Part shown: positions 37,201 through 44,227 of the stretch, in pieces
Position numbering within the stretch: the first letter of the stretch is position 1
How the letters are laid out: every line of letters begins with the position of its first letter
Assembly (NCBI RefSeq): GCF_018736045.1
Contig: NZ_CP076132.1
Span: forward strand, 3,643,501-3,707,500
Direction: 5' to 3'
Length of the DNA stretch: 64,000 nucleotides
Source: Flammeovirga yaeyamensis
GTDB taxonomy: Bacteria > Bacteroidota > Bacteroidia > Cytophagales > Flammeovirgaceae
The notes under the pieces: model-generated
Told to the model about the DNA's origin: nothing
The model's input: only the letters and a program-made list of their open reading frames with translations
The model's database searches: none
Program-made: the position numbers and the translations under genes

Positions 37201-38800
37201 ATTGCTCAGGATCAGTATCGTCTTCATCCGAAGGAATCGACCAGCTTACTACCGCAAACTCTTGCGCGATGCCATCCAATTGTAAATCAGAAATAGCTGT
37301 TGGAGCAATTTCATTATCTGTTTGAAGTGCCAAATAAGTATCGATATTACCTACACCCATTTTTCCTTCATACCCTTCATTGATATGATCAATGGGCTGA
37401 TTAGAGGTCTCCAAAATCTGACGTAAACGTTCTGGAGTCATCGACTCTGTAGCATTCGATAATACCAAAGCAGCCACACCAGAAACATGAGGACAAGCCA
37501 TAGATGTTCCATCTAAATAACCATATTTTCCTTCTGGTAAAGTCGATAAAATACTGGCTACAAAACCAAAACCCGATTCTCCACCTGGAGCTGAAATATC
37601 CACCCATTCACCATAGTTTGAGTAACTTGTTTTCTTACCGTCAGGGCCAATTGCACCTACCGTTAAACATTTCTCGTAATAGCCAGGCCACCATTGTCCA
37701 TCGAGGTTACTGTTACCAGCAGCAAAAATCACGATACCACCTTTCATTGGTGAACCCGGGTAATTCCCTGCCTCAGCAATAAAATAGTCGATGGCATCTA
37801 ATACCGATTGGTCATAATATCCTTGTCCAAGGTATCCCCAAGAGTTTTGAGAAATGACAGCTCCATTATCTGCTGCATACACATAAGAAGGTTCTACACT
37901 TCCTCCACCAAGGAATTGCATCGACATAATTCTTGCACCATCGCCTTTACCCGAACCGCCAGCAACACCTGCTACTCCAATGCCATTGTTCGAAGTCGCA
38001 GCTACGGTACCTGCTACGTGAGTACCATGTGTTTGAGGAGCAATTTCACCTTGATCATCTGTGAAATTCCAGCCATGGATATCATCTACATAACCATTGT
38101 TATCATCATCCACACCAGGTTCTCCGTTAATTTCTAGTGTATTTACCCAAAGGTTATCCACTAAGTCCGGGTGGCTTGTATCTACCCCTTCATCGTGAAC
38201 AGAAACAATCACATTGGCACTACCAGTGTTAAGTTTCCATGCTTCGAATAAATTAATATCATAGCCTTCGGTAACAGCAGGCACCTGATCAGCATAATCG
38301 TAATGCCATTGTTTTGGCAAGTGATCATCATTAAATGGTAAATCATCTGATGTAACAGAGGTGATATCTACCGTTTTTGATTGATAAGGGCTTAGTGCTT
38401 TAGGATGCTCACCTTCTACGAAAGAAAAGTCAGTTACTTCTCCATACGCTGATAAGACTTCCTGAATGTTAGCCGAAGGGTCTACTTCAAAAATATACCA
38501 CAGATGTAAACCATGTTTTCTGTGTCTTGCTTCAAGAATAGGGTCAGGAGATTGTTCAAATAATCTTCTCATTGGTGTTGCTTTATACCTTTGAGCAACA
38601 CTCACTAAAGCGGAACTCCCATAAGAGGAAGCAGAAAAGGATGTTGGTAATGAAGAAAGTTTTCCAGCCACTTCTGACTTAAACTTTACTTTTACAATAC
38701 CATTCTTCACAGCATTTGAATTTGCTACTTGTTGAGCAAATGTCGAAATCCCCATGAATATCATCCCGAATAAGAGTAATGTAATTCGATGAAATTTCAT
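31295..38800 (-). CDS. Giant subtilisin-like (S8) T9SS-exported protein
   Basis: This 2501-residue protein has a signal peptide (MKFHRITLLLFGMIFMGISTFAQ), a propeptide of about 150 residues and an S8 peptidase domain at about 185-480. Catalytic residues are Asp203 (HDEGVD), His258 (THGTHVAG) and Ser433 (GTSMACPH). A fibronectin-III-like module follows at about 500-605. Then come repeated large beta modules of about 250-300 residues holding choice-of-anchor (ASPM/SPD-2/Hydin-like) Ig domains, each with a SLDFGSVFMG..KE-type strand. Cadherin-like domains are at about 2200-2420. A type A T9SS sorting domain (VKVYPNPAEHVV) ends the protein. It should be surface-bound or secreted. A leader ORF lies 15 bp upstream. 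Confidence 0.93.
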   Translation of the reverse strand: MKFHRITLLLFGMIFMGISTFAQQVANSNAVKNGIVKVKFKSEVAGKLSSLPTSFSASSYGSSALVSVAQRYKATPMRRLFEQSPDPILEARHRKHGLHLWYIFEVDPSANIQEVLSAYGEVTDFSFVEGEHPKALSPYQSKTVDITSVTSDDLPFNDDHLPKQWHYDYADQVPAVTEGYDINLFEAWKLNTGSANVIVSVHDEGVDTSHPDLVDNLWVNTLEINGEPGVDDDNNGYVDDIHGWNFTDDQGEIAPQTHGTHVAGTVAATSNNGIGVAGVAGGSGKGDGARIMSMQFLGGGSVEPSYVYAADNGAVISQNSWGYLGQGYYDQSVLDAIDYFIAEAGNYPGSPMKGGIVIFAAGNSNLDGQWWPGYYEKCLTVGAIGPDGKKTSYSNYGEWVDISAPGGESGFGFVASILSTLPEGKYGYLDGTSMACPHVSGVAALVLSNATESMTPERLRQILETSNQPIDHINEGYEGKMGVGNIDTYLALQTDNEIAPTAISDLQLDGIAQEFAVVSWSIPSDEDDTDPEQFLLYVHTEELNNDNLSSARYRFEIPNTGKVGDKVTFEVNDLYGVTDYYFAVVSIDRWGNVSGVSNILMGTTNAGPKVNVNEEAKNISLTTNQANDFNITQNVMIKNEDEGLLRWEFTSRHINTSLSWNYQPIVPNIRKGKDANLADIGTSSASKEAELVANANAVAPMSFETIEKFYGNKFPTTVFGDTDTTLTNSAATIFYVNEEEGFNLTDLRFWLKHDPEKQDVIFEIYEGDVLTEDYLLLTQPYRNSSGKEHTAYVRLNEQLYFESGEKFTVVCHIPAGPLYPLGATTTANPSESHMSLISLDWGNTWISLPQALKGNESFVWNMIAVSNYEHLGEYITLTPGMGEVSGNSELEAQLNVDASTLINGTYNGVGIIHSNDVNEPELRMPIKVTVAEQQPQLASVGSLDFGSVFMGVEKELAITLVNNGYGNFNSVKLTSSSSDFELEAYPKSQVKALGTADYLIKFKPTSIGNINAILKFDGATGVSHEVRLFGVGTEPSEINVDPMNQIVDNVTIGDEVKTSVTVSNNGAYPLTYFIPGFADESVTDAWEGDFHTYGYRPRVSHKGETNYEWIEIKDTGVNITDFMKLHDRNLKETQYYPIELPFEFPFYNEKYSTLYFTPQVMMAFSDSVRISNAPRLEYFGGGLAAMVSAIGTEHVFVQQGEVFYQVESDRLIVQYEGISQRNKLYDQVTLQFVIYDNGTIRINYKDIEDKSANELKYWHVLIQNSERNDGFRLAGYGGLKYDNQNLNMTWMNEMSIEFTYPGPDIITDITNASDVLMPGESNTLDITLNTSELYEGVINRNINIVHDDPINNSQLPNIQLNIVDGGVASMELQKDTIDFGEIYQGKVFSENFFVKNTGTADLNVTNIQVNSDRFELEGPIATSVKSDHSQTYKITALSDLIGLNTAEIEITLEDNSKEMMTVLADIKKAPAIDVDTTSINFALDYGTKDQFDLTINNTGDTTLQVAASGSDWLYEDRMGASSLDTVNRFTYTYRKSTDEFGAPEYSWIEIVGLEGTEHINHDSVDIFEAEGCWYPVDLPWEFNYYGKPYSSMHIGFNGAITFAGLLEREWFNVKLPTDRAPNSILPLWSPSGYNTGKWGSENVGVFYHIFDYKIVVTFQYLDNVFGMGDPTSVQAILYKDGTMKFQYKTEERGSDQMSNLSTIGLQNEDLSDYVLISHQKALNFGKGYAIVVSPASKVMVEVGESVTKTLTVDATKVYGGTHEASVIIQSNAPNRERLEKKVMLTVTGAPQLDIPSEVNYGEVVVESLGSKYKDFIKEVTIKNTGTQQLQIDAITLVNADELKGEYEADNGFGGTFWRDVKYMRDPIVLAPNTSSGFRLKLSPSEPKVIDDTVKLTLSDGTVHKIVVDGEAVLPPVMDIEEDEVLVQLNTNTEEKATSFNLGNDGASVLNYDLTVNYFRETSFNPAARSQSFNQVVLSKKEAEVSNKLVSYAVQDDFNRVFYHGSSDQPDTYVGFVGQADFIGATRFNGGTDGFNLSHVMTYVNYENLESGEISVEIRAGGESIYDAAVVSKATYSFINNEPGEGVGEWIEVALDDVVAIYPNEDFYVIFSYPFEINYPQGISKGERSINRFMYQFDGEWFDLQSGGFASDIYMVKAAEMDYVNNAWIILDQVDGNVEAGTNADVNFTVKAAEHMLNDQHAEIVVRSNDIKTPQQNVKVTLSMNQAPNTDDLYDQYEVMENDTLHIAFTVTDKEGHDFTVETAHEELTLVHDNGNVSMSLPTDHESAGDYTFEVELKDEHGMATMKSINVAVIDVNRAPVQAIMDTLKFNIDESVYHEAQISDYVMDEDGDDITFSQPSVVSDHLQVFMDQEKVVFKLNEVGESSLRVMATDHKGESTTLEIPVIIYDNSSLEGPTSIDLDLLSNVKVYPNPAEHVVNIECPEVTSGRMIISLMSLEGKLQFTEEVMGNKASLDVSQLTTGIYLVSVESNVKKTIRKVVVK

Positions 38801-38815
38801 GTTTTAATGAATAGT

Positions 38816-38947
38816 TTAATAATTGATTGGCCTGCCCTTCTTTATTTTCCGAAGAATTTTTTGAAGAGCTTCATTTTGAACTTTTTTCTCAGAAATCCAC
38901 TGCTGAACATTTCTCTCTTCAGCCGAGGGTTTTGATTTTTTATTCAT
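38816..38947 (-). CDS. 43-residue basic peptide ORF upstream of the giant protease
   Basis: ATG to TAA encodes 43 residues starting MNKKSKPSAEERNVQQWI and ending KKGRPINY. It is strongly basic and helical, with no signal peptide. An AGAAGG sequence lies 10 bases before the ATG, and the stop is 15 bp before the protease start, the spacing of a translationally coupled pair. It could be a small regulator or a leader peptide. No family is recognised, and chance coding cannot be excluded. Confidence 0.5.
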   Translation of the reverse strand: MNKKSKPSAEERNVQQWISEKKVQNEALQKILRKIKKGRPINY

Positions 38948-39106
38948 AAGACCAGACCTTCTGATTGTTATAAAAATGATTGGTAGCAATTCTAAGAAGA
39001 TCGAGCGATAGACCTATTATCTAAAGCATTACACTATTCATACAAGACGCTGTAAGTACCTTACATTACCATAACAGAAAATCACTAAGCACTGATTTAG
39101 TGTTAC

Positions 39107-40753
39107 TTAATATATATTTTCTAAAAATGTGTGTAAGTTGATATCGGAGTGATCCAAGCCCAGTTTTTTTCTCAATCGGCTTCTAGCCACATGTAAACTA
39201 TTGGGTGATTTACGCGTGATTGTGCATATTTCTTTGGAAGTAAGGTTTAATCGTAGGAAAGCACACAGTTTCTTTTCGCTGGGTGTAAGATTAGGAAATT
39301 TCTGGTTGAGTACATCATAAAATTCATTATGAACGGAAGAAAAATGCGCTTCAAATTCCTCCCACACATCACTGTCTTTGGCCGATTGTAACTCAGATAT
39401 TATTTTATATATCTTTTTCTGATCTTTCTTTTCCACACTTGGGCGCAGTGCTATCAGACGCTCAGATACATCATTAATCAGCTCATTCTTTTTCATCAGA
39501 TACATGACATTGGTGGTTAGTTCTTTGTTTTTAAATTCAAGACTATCCTCCAAGTTCTTTTTCTCTAAATTAAGATGATCATTCTCTAAGGCAAGATGTT
39601 CCGCTTTTAGTAAGTCGTTAATATGTTTACCACGCCTAATCATCCATAAAGCAAAAAACAAAGTGATTAAAACAGCACTGAATAATGCGATAATGGAGAT
39701 CAAATACATAGATTTTTGATTCTCCAATAAAAGTACCGCTTCTCTTTTTTCGAATTTATATTTTTGAGCCGTGAGTAGTAATTCCTCCGAAGCATCATTT
39801 TGTAAAATCTCATCGCTTATTGCTTTGAACTCTTTGTAATAATCGAAGGCAATTTGAGGATGACCTTTTATTTCTTCTAACTCAGACAAATACTGATAGG
39901 CGTTCATCATGATTTCCTTTGCTTCTAATTTATCGGAGAGTAGCAAACACTTTTTTAAATAATCTTCTGAGGAATCAAGTTGATTTGTGCTCAAATAAAA
40001 ATAACCAAGATGCCCATATATTTTTGCCAATAAATACTCATCATTCAATTGTTTTCTTAACTCATACGCTTTCAAAAACATCCCTTCTGCTAACAACTCA
40101 TCATTTTCAACTTCGTAAATCTTAGCCATGTTGATATACACATTGGATAAGTTTTTCTTATCGCCTGCTATTTTAGAATGATGAACCGATTTCCCATAAA
40201 AGCTTAAGGCCTGATCATTATCACTTCTATGATCATAAATCACCCCAATATTATTGTAGATACTTCCTAATATGAGATCGTATTTGATGCTTTTATCATC
40301 TTTATGATGTTCCAAGAAAGATTCTATTTCTTGATATTTTTCTAATGACAAATCATAGTGTTTGGTTTTAAAATAAGCAATAGCCACTTGATTTAACGTA
40401 CTCAAGTATTCCTGCCACCTTTCTTGTTGTTCATATAACTGAAGTGCTTCGAAAGAATATCCTACCCCTTTGGAAAGAAGACCTACTTTTAAAGAAATAT
40501 TAAACCCATAACGACAAATTTCGGCCCTTAAAGAATCGTTTTCTTCATTATCAGAATCTAGTGCTGTTAAAGCTTTATCTAACCAAAAAAGAGAACTGTC
40601 TAAATCGCTTGTCATTTTTGACTGAGAGAAATACTTCTGAACCGTAGTTAATTCAGGGTATTTTTCAACTTTTCCAAAAGTAAGATGAGAAAGTATAATG
40701 AAGCCTATAAGCAGATATCCTCTTCCACTTATGGTGTTTGATAATAAGTTCAT
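39107..40753 (-). CDS. TPR-containing membrane regulator with LuxR-type HTH
   Basis: This 548-residue protein has a signal-like N-terminus, then six to seven tetratricopeptide repeats at about 60-320. A transmembrane helix at about 347-368 (SIIALFSAVLITLFFALW) is followed by a coiled coil and a C-terminal LuxR-type helix-turn-helix at about 485-548 (LTPSEKKLCAFLRLNLTSKEICTI, then RSRLRKKL). This periplasmic-sensor, cytoplasmic-DNA-binding layout is typical of Bacteroidota. It lies next to and in the same direction as the giant protease gene, which makes that gene a plausible target; this is inference. Confidence 0.88.
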   Translation of the reverse strand: MNLLSNTISGRGYLLIGFIILSHLTFGKVEKYPELTTVQKYFSQSKMTSDLDSSLFWLDKALTALDSDNEENDSLRAEICRYGFNISLKVGLLSKGVGYSFEALQLYEQQERWQEYLSTLNQVAIAYFKTKHYDLSLEKYQEIESFLEHHKDDKSIKYDLILGSIYNNIGVIYDHRSDNDQALSFYGKSVHHSKIAGDKKNLSNVYINMAKIYEVENDELLAEGMFLKAYELRKQLNDEYLLAKIYGHLGYFYLSTNQLDSSEDYLKKCLLLSDKLEAKEIMMNAYQYLSELEEIKGHPQIAFDYYKEFKAISDEILQNDASEELLLTAQKYKFEKREAVLLLENQKSMYLISIIALFSAVLITLFFALWMIRRGKHINDLLKAEHLALENDHLNLEKKNLEDSLEFKNKELTTNVMYLMKKNELINDVSERLIALRPSVEKKDQKKIYKIISELQSAKDSDVWEEFEAHFSSVHNEFYDVLNQKFPNLTPSEKKLCAFLRLNLTSKEICTITRKSPNSLHVARSRLRKKLGLDHSDINLHTFLENIY

Positions 40754-40833
40754 ATTTATATTCTGTTAGTAATGGAATCGTAAATATACAAAATTTATTC
40801 AATCGTTCGAATCTATCTAAAATTGAGTATTAA

Positions 40834-40859
40834 AAAACCCCTACATAAAAATGCAGGGG
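40834..40859 (-). terminator. Terminator of the secreted protein gene
   Basis: On the minus strand CCCCTGCAT pairs with ATGTAGGGG (one wobble), with a TTTT loop followed by TTTTTT. It ends the transcript of 40881-41690. Confidence 0.85.
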
Positions 40860-40880
40860 CCTAGAAGAAAGAGCGTATAT

Positions 40881-41690
40881 TTATTTTTTAAAAAACCTTT
40901 CAGTCTTATTGTCATAGTTCACAAAATAGTATCGTCCTCCAGCAAGCACTGAACAATCAACTTTACTATCGTTACCGTTTAGTACCACTTTACCGTATTG
41001 ATCGAGTATTTCGAAACGTACAGGTCTTGTAAATGATAAAGTTTCGCTAACTCGGTTAGGATAAAATTTCACTTGTTCTGAAGATGACTCATGTGCCAAT
41101 ACTTCAGAATTATACACCTTACCGGTAATTTCTATATACTTCAGTTTATACTTATTTAAACCCGAGTGATGCAACACTTTATAGTGGTATTTGTTTTTTC
41201 TTTCATCGCTTTTTCCTTGAACGATCATATCTTCCACCCAACTATCATGTTCATATCGAAGCACCATAAAACTACCTTCGGCAGCTTCGCCTGAGGTTTC
41301 CCATTCCAACCCTTCCTCTGTCACGTCTAATTCAATAAATTGAAAATGACCCTTATCACGTATTGCATTTGGATTTAGAATTCTAGGGACACAGTCATTC
41401 GAGTGATATAAAATAACAGATATATGATCTCCCTTTTGAATATGACTCAATTCAATCTCGAAAGCACTGGCTTTCGGTAGCTTTTGCATTTCACTATTGT
41501 TAATGATCACTCTACTAACACAAAAAGAGCCATCGTGTAGCATAGGGTTTTCCACATAAAGATTAGAACCTTTATAAACCCCTGTAACAATCATTTCACC
41601 GTCTTGAGCAAATGCAAAAAATGTAGAAAAGACGAAAAAAAGAGTAAAATGAAGTCTTTTGTTCAGTAAAATCAATCTATCATTGATCAT
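40881..41690 (-). CDS. Secreted protein with T9SS-like C-terminal domain
   Basis: This 269-residue protein has a signal peptide ending FAFAQ. The mature part is one or two beta domains with VTGVYKGSNLYVENPML near the start. The final 65 residues resemble a T9SS sorting domain: VKFYPNRVSETLSFTRPVRFEIL, then LAGGRYYFVNY and a lysine end. The YPN motif is followed by Arg instead of the common Pro. It precedes the TPR regulator on the same strand but has its own terminator. Function is unknown. Confidence 0.75.
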   Translation of the reverse strand: MINDRLILLNKRLHFTLFFVFSTFFAFAQDGEMIVTGVYKGSNLYVENPMLHDGSFCVSRVIINNSEMQKLPKASAFEIELSHIQKGDHISVILYHSNDCVPRILNPNAIRDKGHFQFIELDVTEEGLEWETSGEAAEGSFMVLRYEHDSWVEDMIVQGKSDERKNKYHYKVLHHSGLNKYKLKYIEITGKVYNSEVLAHESSSEQVKFYPNRVSETLSFTRPVRFEILDQYGKVVLNGNDSKVDCSVLAGGRYYFVNYDNKTERFFKK

Positions 41691-42054
41691 GTGAATTGGA
41701 TAATTAATTCATGTTAAGTTAGTGACAAATAGTAGCTGTACGTCAACATTTGAAATAATTCGTATTATACAAATGAAAATACCACAGTTAAACCAATGTA
41801 ATATTAACTATTATTTACTATAATCTAAAATTCATTATCAAATAAATTGTCTTAAATCATTAATTGTTCATGAACAAACTACAAATCATACAATAACTAA
41901 CACATCATACACTTTTAAATTGTCCAAAACTAAGATCATATTTCATTTATTTAGAGGCTCTATTCAAAGTCAGGTTAATAAGGATAAATTAAAAACAGAT
42001 AGAACAATTATCTTTGCTACCTTTGCACTTTGCGCTGCAATTAAAATTTAAATT
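41691..42054. other. Divergent intergenic region with a palindrome
   Basis: The 364-bp region between the divergent secreted-protein and tgt genes is AT-rich. It holds the perfect 14-bp palindrome TTGTTCATGAACAA (41864-41877) and the tgt -7 elements. CAGGTTAATA at 41971-41980 is identical to the right end plus target duplication of the MITE at 44201-44210, but no further similarity follows. No ORF stands out. Confidence 0.45.
42009..42025 (+). promoter_or_regulatory. Two overlapping -7 elements before tgt
   Basis: TATCTTTG (42009-42016) and TACCTTTG (42018-42025) both match TAnnTTTG and end 29-38 bases before the ATG. No clear TTG lies at -33 for either. Confidence 0.45.
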
Positions 42055-43191
42055 ATGGGATTAACTTTCGAATTATCGCACAAAGACCCTCAAACAAAGG
42101 CTCGTGCAGGTAAAATAACCACCGAACATGGTGAGATAAAAACTCCTATATTCATGCCTGTAGGTACTGCTGGAACTGTAAAAGCGGTACATCAACGTGA
42201 ATTAAAGGAGGATATTAATGCAGAAATTATCTTAGGCAACACCTATCACCTATATTTAAGACCAGGCATGGAAATCTTAGAAAAGGCAGGTGGTTTACAT
42301 AAATTTAATGGTTGGGATAGACCTATATTAACCGATAGTGGTGGATATCAAGTATTCTCTTTAGCCAATAATAGAAAGATCAAAGAAGAAGGAGTAACTT
42401 TCAGATCTCACATTGATGGTTCAAAACACTTATTCACACCAGAGAAAGTGATGGATATTGAAAGAACTATTGGTGCCGACATTATCATGGCTTTTGATGA
42501 ATGTCCTCCTTACCCATCGGATTATACATATGCTAAAAACTCTATGCACCTTACACACCGTTGGTTACAAAGATGTGTGGATCGTTTAGATGAAACTGAA
42601 CCTAAGTACGGATATCATCAAGCACTTTTCCCAATTGTACAAGGATCGACTTACAGAGACTTAAGAACACAATCGGCGGAAACAATCGCTTCTTTTGAAT
42701 GCGAAGGTAATGCTATTGGTGGATTATCAGTTGGAGAACCTGCTGAGATGATGTACGAACATACAGAACTTGTTTGTAGCATTCTTCCAGAAGACAAGCC
42801 TAGATACCTTATGGGTGTAGGTACTCCTGCAAATATTCTAGAAAACATTGCTTTAGGTGTAGATATGTTTGATTGTGTGATGCCTACTCGTCAGGCGAGA
42901 CACGGTATGGTCTTCACGACTCAAGGTATCATGAACTTGAAAAATAAGAAGTGGGAAGACGATTACTCACCTCTTGATGCTCAATTAGGTGGATATGCCA
43001 GCACATTCTATACTAAAGCATATATGAGACACCTTTTCAAAGCGGGTGAAGCTTTAGGTGGTATGATCGCTAGTGTACATAACCTTACTTTCTATTTATG
43101 GTTAGTAAGAGAGGCGCGTCAGCATATTATTGATGGCGATTTCAGAGAATGGAAAAACGCTATCATTCCAACGTTAATGCAGAGATTATAA
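42055..43191 (+). CDS. tgt: tRNA-guanine transglycosylase
   Basis: This 378-residue enzyme exchanges guanine-34 for a queuosine precursor in GUN-anticodon tRNAs. The substrate pocket and catalytic blocks are present: TDSGGYQVFSL (catalytic Asp), DIIMAFDECPP, VQGSTYRDLR, IGGLSVGEP and FDCVMPTRQARHG with the nucleophile Asp. The usual zinc-binding C-x-C-x2-C, expected after SPLD, is replaced by AQLGGYAS, although the partner His of SVHNL is kept. Loss of these cysteines may be general for Bacteroidota. The gene is monocistronic with a strong terminator. Confidence 0.96.
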   Translation: MGLTFELSHKDPQTKARAGKITTEHGEIKTPIFMPVGTAGTVKAVHQRELKEDINAEIILGNTYHLYLRPGMEILEKAGGLHKFNGWDRPILTDSGGYQVFSLANNRKIKEEGVTFRSHIDGSKHLFTPEKVMDIERTIGADIIMAFDECPPYPSDYTYAKNSMHLTHRWLQRCVDRLDETEPKYGYHQALFPIVQGSTYRDLRTQSAETIASFECEGNAIGGLSVGEPAEMMYEHTELVCSILPEDKPRYLMGVGTPANILENIALGVDMFDCVMPTRQARHGMVFTTQGIMNLKNKKWEDDYSPLDAQLGGYASTFYTKAYMRHLFKAGEALGGMIASVHNLTFYLWLVREARQHIIDGDFREWKNAIIPTLMQRL

Positions 43192-43238
43192 ATTTTATTC
43201 GTTGAGGCATAACAAATAAAATTTTTAGGAGTTATAAA

Positions 43239-43278
43239 TGTAGGGTATAGATCTTTTTCTATACCCTACAGTTGTTTT
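43239..43278 (+). terminator. Terminator of tgt
   Basis: The perfect 13-bp stem TGTAGGGTATAGA/TCTATACCCTACA is followed by GTTGTTTT. Confidence 0.85.
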
Positions 43279-43297
43279 AAGTAGACCCTACCCATTA

Positions 43298-43849
43298 ATG
43301 AAACACCTCGCCCTTTTAATACTTTTTACTTTACTATCCTGCGGTCAACACAAAGAAATCTATATTGATCCCAATAAGCCCAAATTTGAGACTTTGGATC
43401 AAGGTCGTATGTTTTTTAAGAATGTAAGAGCTCCCTATTATGATTTGATAAAAGTTCCTCAAGCTACTGATGACATGATTGTTTATCAAATTGGAAAAGC
43501 AGTTCAAGATACCACAAAAGCCATCATTCAACTTCACATTGTCTTCCACGAAACTACGCAGAATGCATATATTATGCTCTCCCCTAACCAAACTTTCGAT
43601 GGTTACATGCATTACAAAGTAAAATGGACAGATGATACGGGTTTATGGAATGAGATTAGATATCAACAAGGAAGTATGAATGAACAATTTAAATTTGCTA
43701 CTGAAATTTACAATACCCTTAAGAAAGATAATATCAAATACGAAATCTCATTTGGCGATAAAACCCTTCCTTTTTTAACCACTGAAGAAGAAAGAGAAGC
43801 TTTTAGAATTACATTAGTAGATTATTACCGTTTAGTTGCTTTATTCTAG
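43298..43849 (+). CDS. Lipoprotein of unknown function
   Basis: This 183-residue lipoprotein has the lipobox T-L-L-S-C (Cys15). The mature part has a helical and beta pattern with few motifs (YIDPNKPKFETLDQGRMFFKNVRAPYYD) and ends hydrophobic (LVDYYRLVALF). It stands alone between the tgt terminator and the MITE. I recognise no family; an outer-membrane-linked structural role is only suggested by the anchor. Confidence 0.7.
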   Translation: MKHLALLILFTLLSCGQHKEIYIDPNKPKFETLDQGRMFFKNVRAPYYDLIKVPQATDDMIVYQIGKAVQDTTKAIIQLHIVFHETTQNAYIMLSPNQTFDGYMHYKVKWTDDTGLWNEIRYQQGSMNEQFKFATEIYNTLKKDNIKYEISFGDKTLPFLTTEEEREAFRITLVDYYRLVALF

Positions 43850-43940
43850 GATCAACAACATCAATACGCTAACAAACCTCAATAAATTTGTATATTCTCC
43901 CTAAATGCAGTTATTTGCGAAAATTTTACACTTTATAATA

Positions 43941-44205
43941 ACCTGATTTCGACGAAAAATATTACTCACAGAAAGTGATGTTTATTCCAGATTTGTGCTG
44001 AATATCTTGAAAAAATAACTGGTTATTTTGAAAGGTATTCAGTGCAAAGATGGAGTGAACACCACTTTTCCAGAGGATTTGTCTGATTTTGGTATAAATT
44101 TCACCAAAATCTTTTGTAGTACAACCAGTATTACTGCAAGAATTTGTCAAAATTTCTACTCAAAATCAGATCAAACTGTGAAAATATTTTTCGTCGAAAT
44201 CAGGT
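43941..44205. mobile_element. MITE-like element, 265 bp, 23-bp perfect TIRs, TAATA target duplication
   Basis: The element starts ACCTGATTTCGACGAAAAAT at 43941 and ends with its exact reverse complement at 44205. The perfect terminal inverted repeat is 23 bp (43941-43963 and 44183-44205), with some pairing beyond. TAATA flanks both sides (43936-43940 and 44206-44210), as expected for a 5-bp target-site duplication. Inside are nested palindromes: TTTGTGCTGAATA at 43992 pairs with TATTCAGTGCAAA at 44036 around AAAATAAC/GTTATTTT, and GATTTTGGT at 44085 pairs with ACCAAAATC at 44103. No transposase is encoded, so mobilisation would depend on an enzyme elsewhere. The right end is 22 bp from a start codon. 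Confidence 0.85.
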
Positions 44206-44227
44206 TAATAGGACGAGAATAGATTAC

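Noticed and set aside
37504-38137. Plus-strand ORFs of about 90-110 codons opposite the giant protease
   Set aside because: They are antisense shadows of a strongly supported S8 domain, with no signal or domain of their own.
41971-41980. CAGGTTAATA before tgt as a MITE remnant
   Set aside because: Only ten bases match the element's right end plus duplication, and the adjoining TIR bases are not present, so chance is likely.
43962-44222. Short ORFs inside the MITE on both strands
   Set aside because: They arise from the palindromic sequence and have no transposase-like features.
44144-44227. N-terminal extension of the methyltransferase into the MITE
   Set aside because: The extra 28 codons lie largely within the inverted repeat of the MITE. 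The family-like protein starts at the ATG at 44228.
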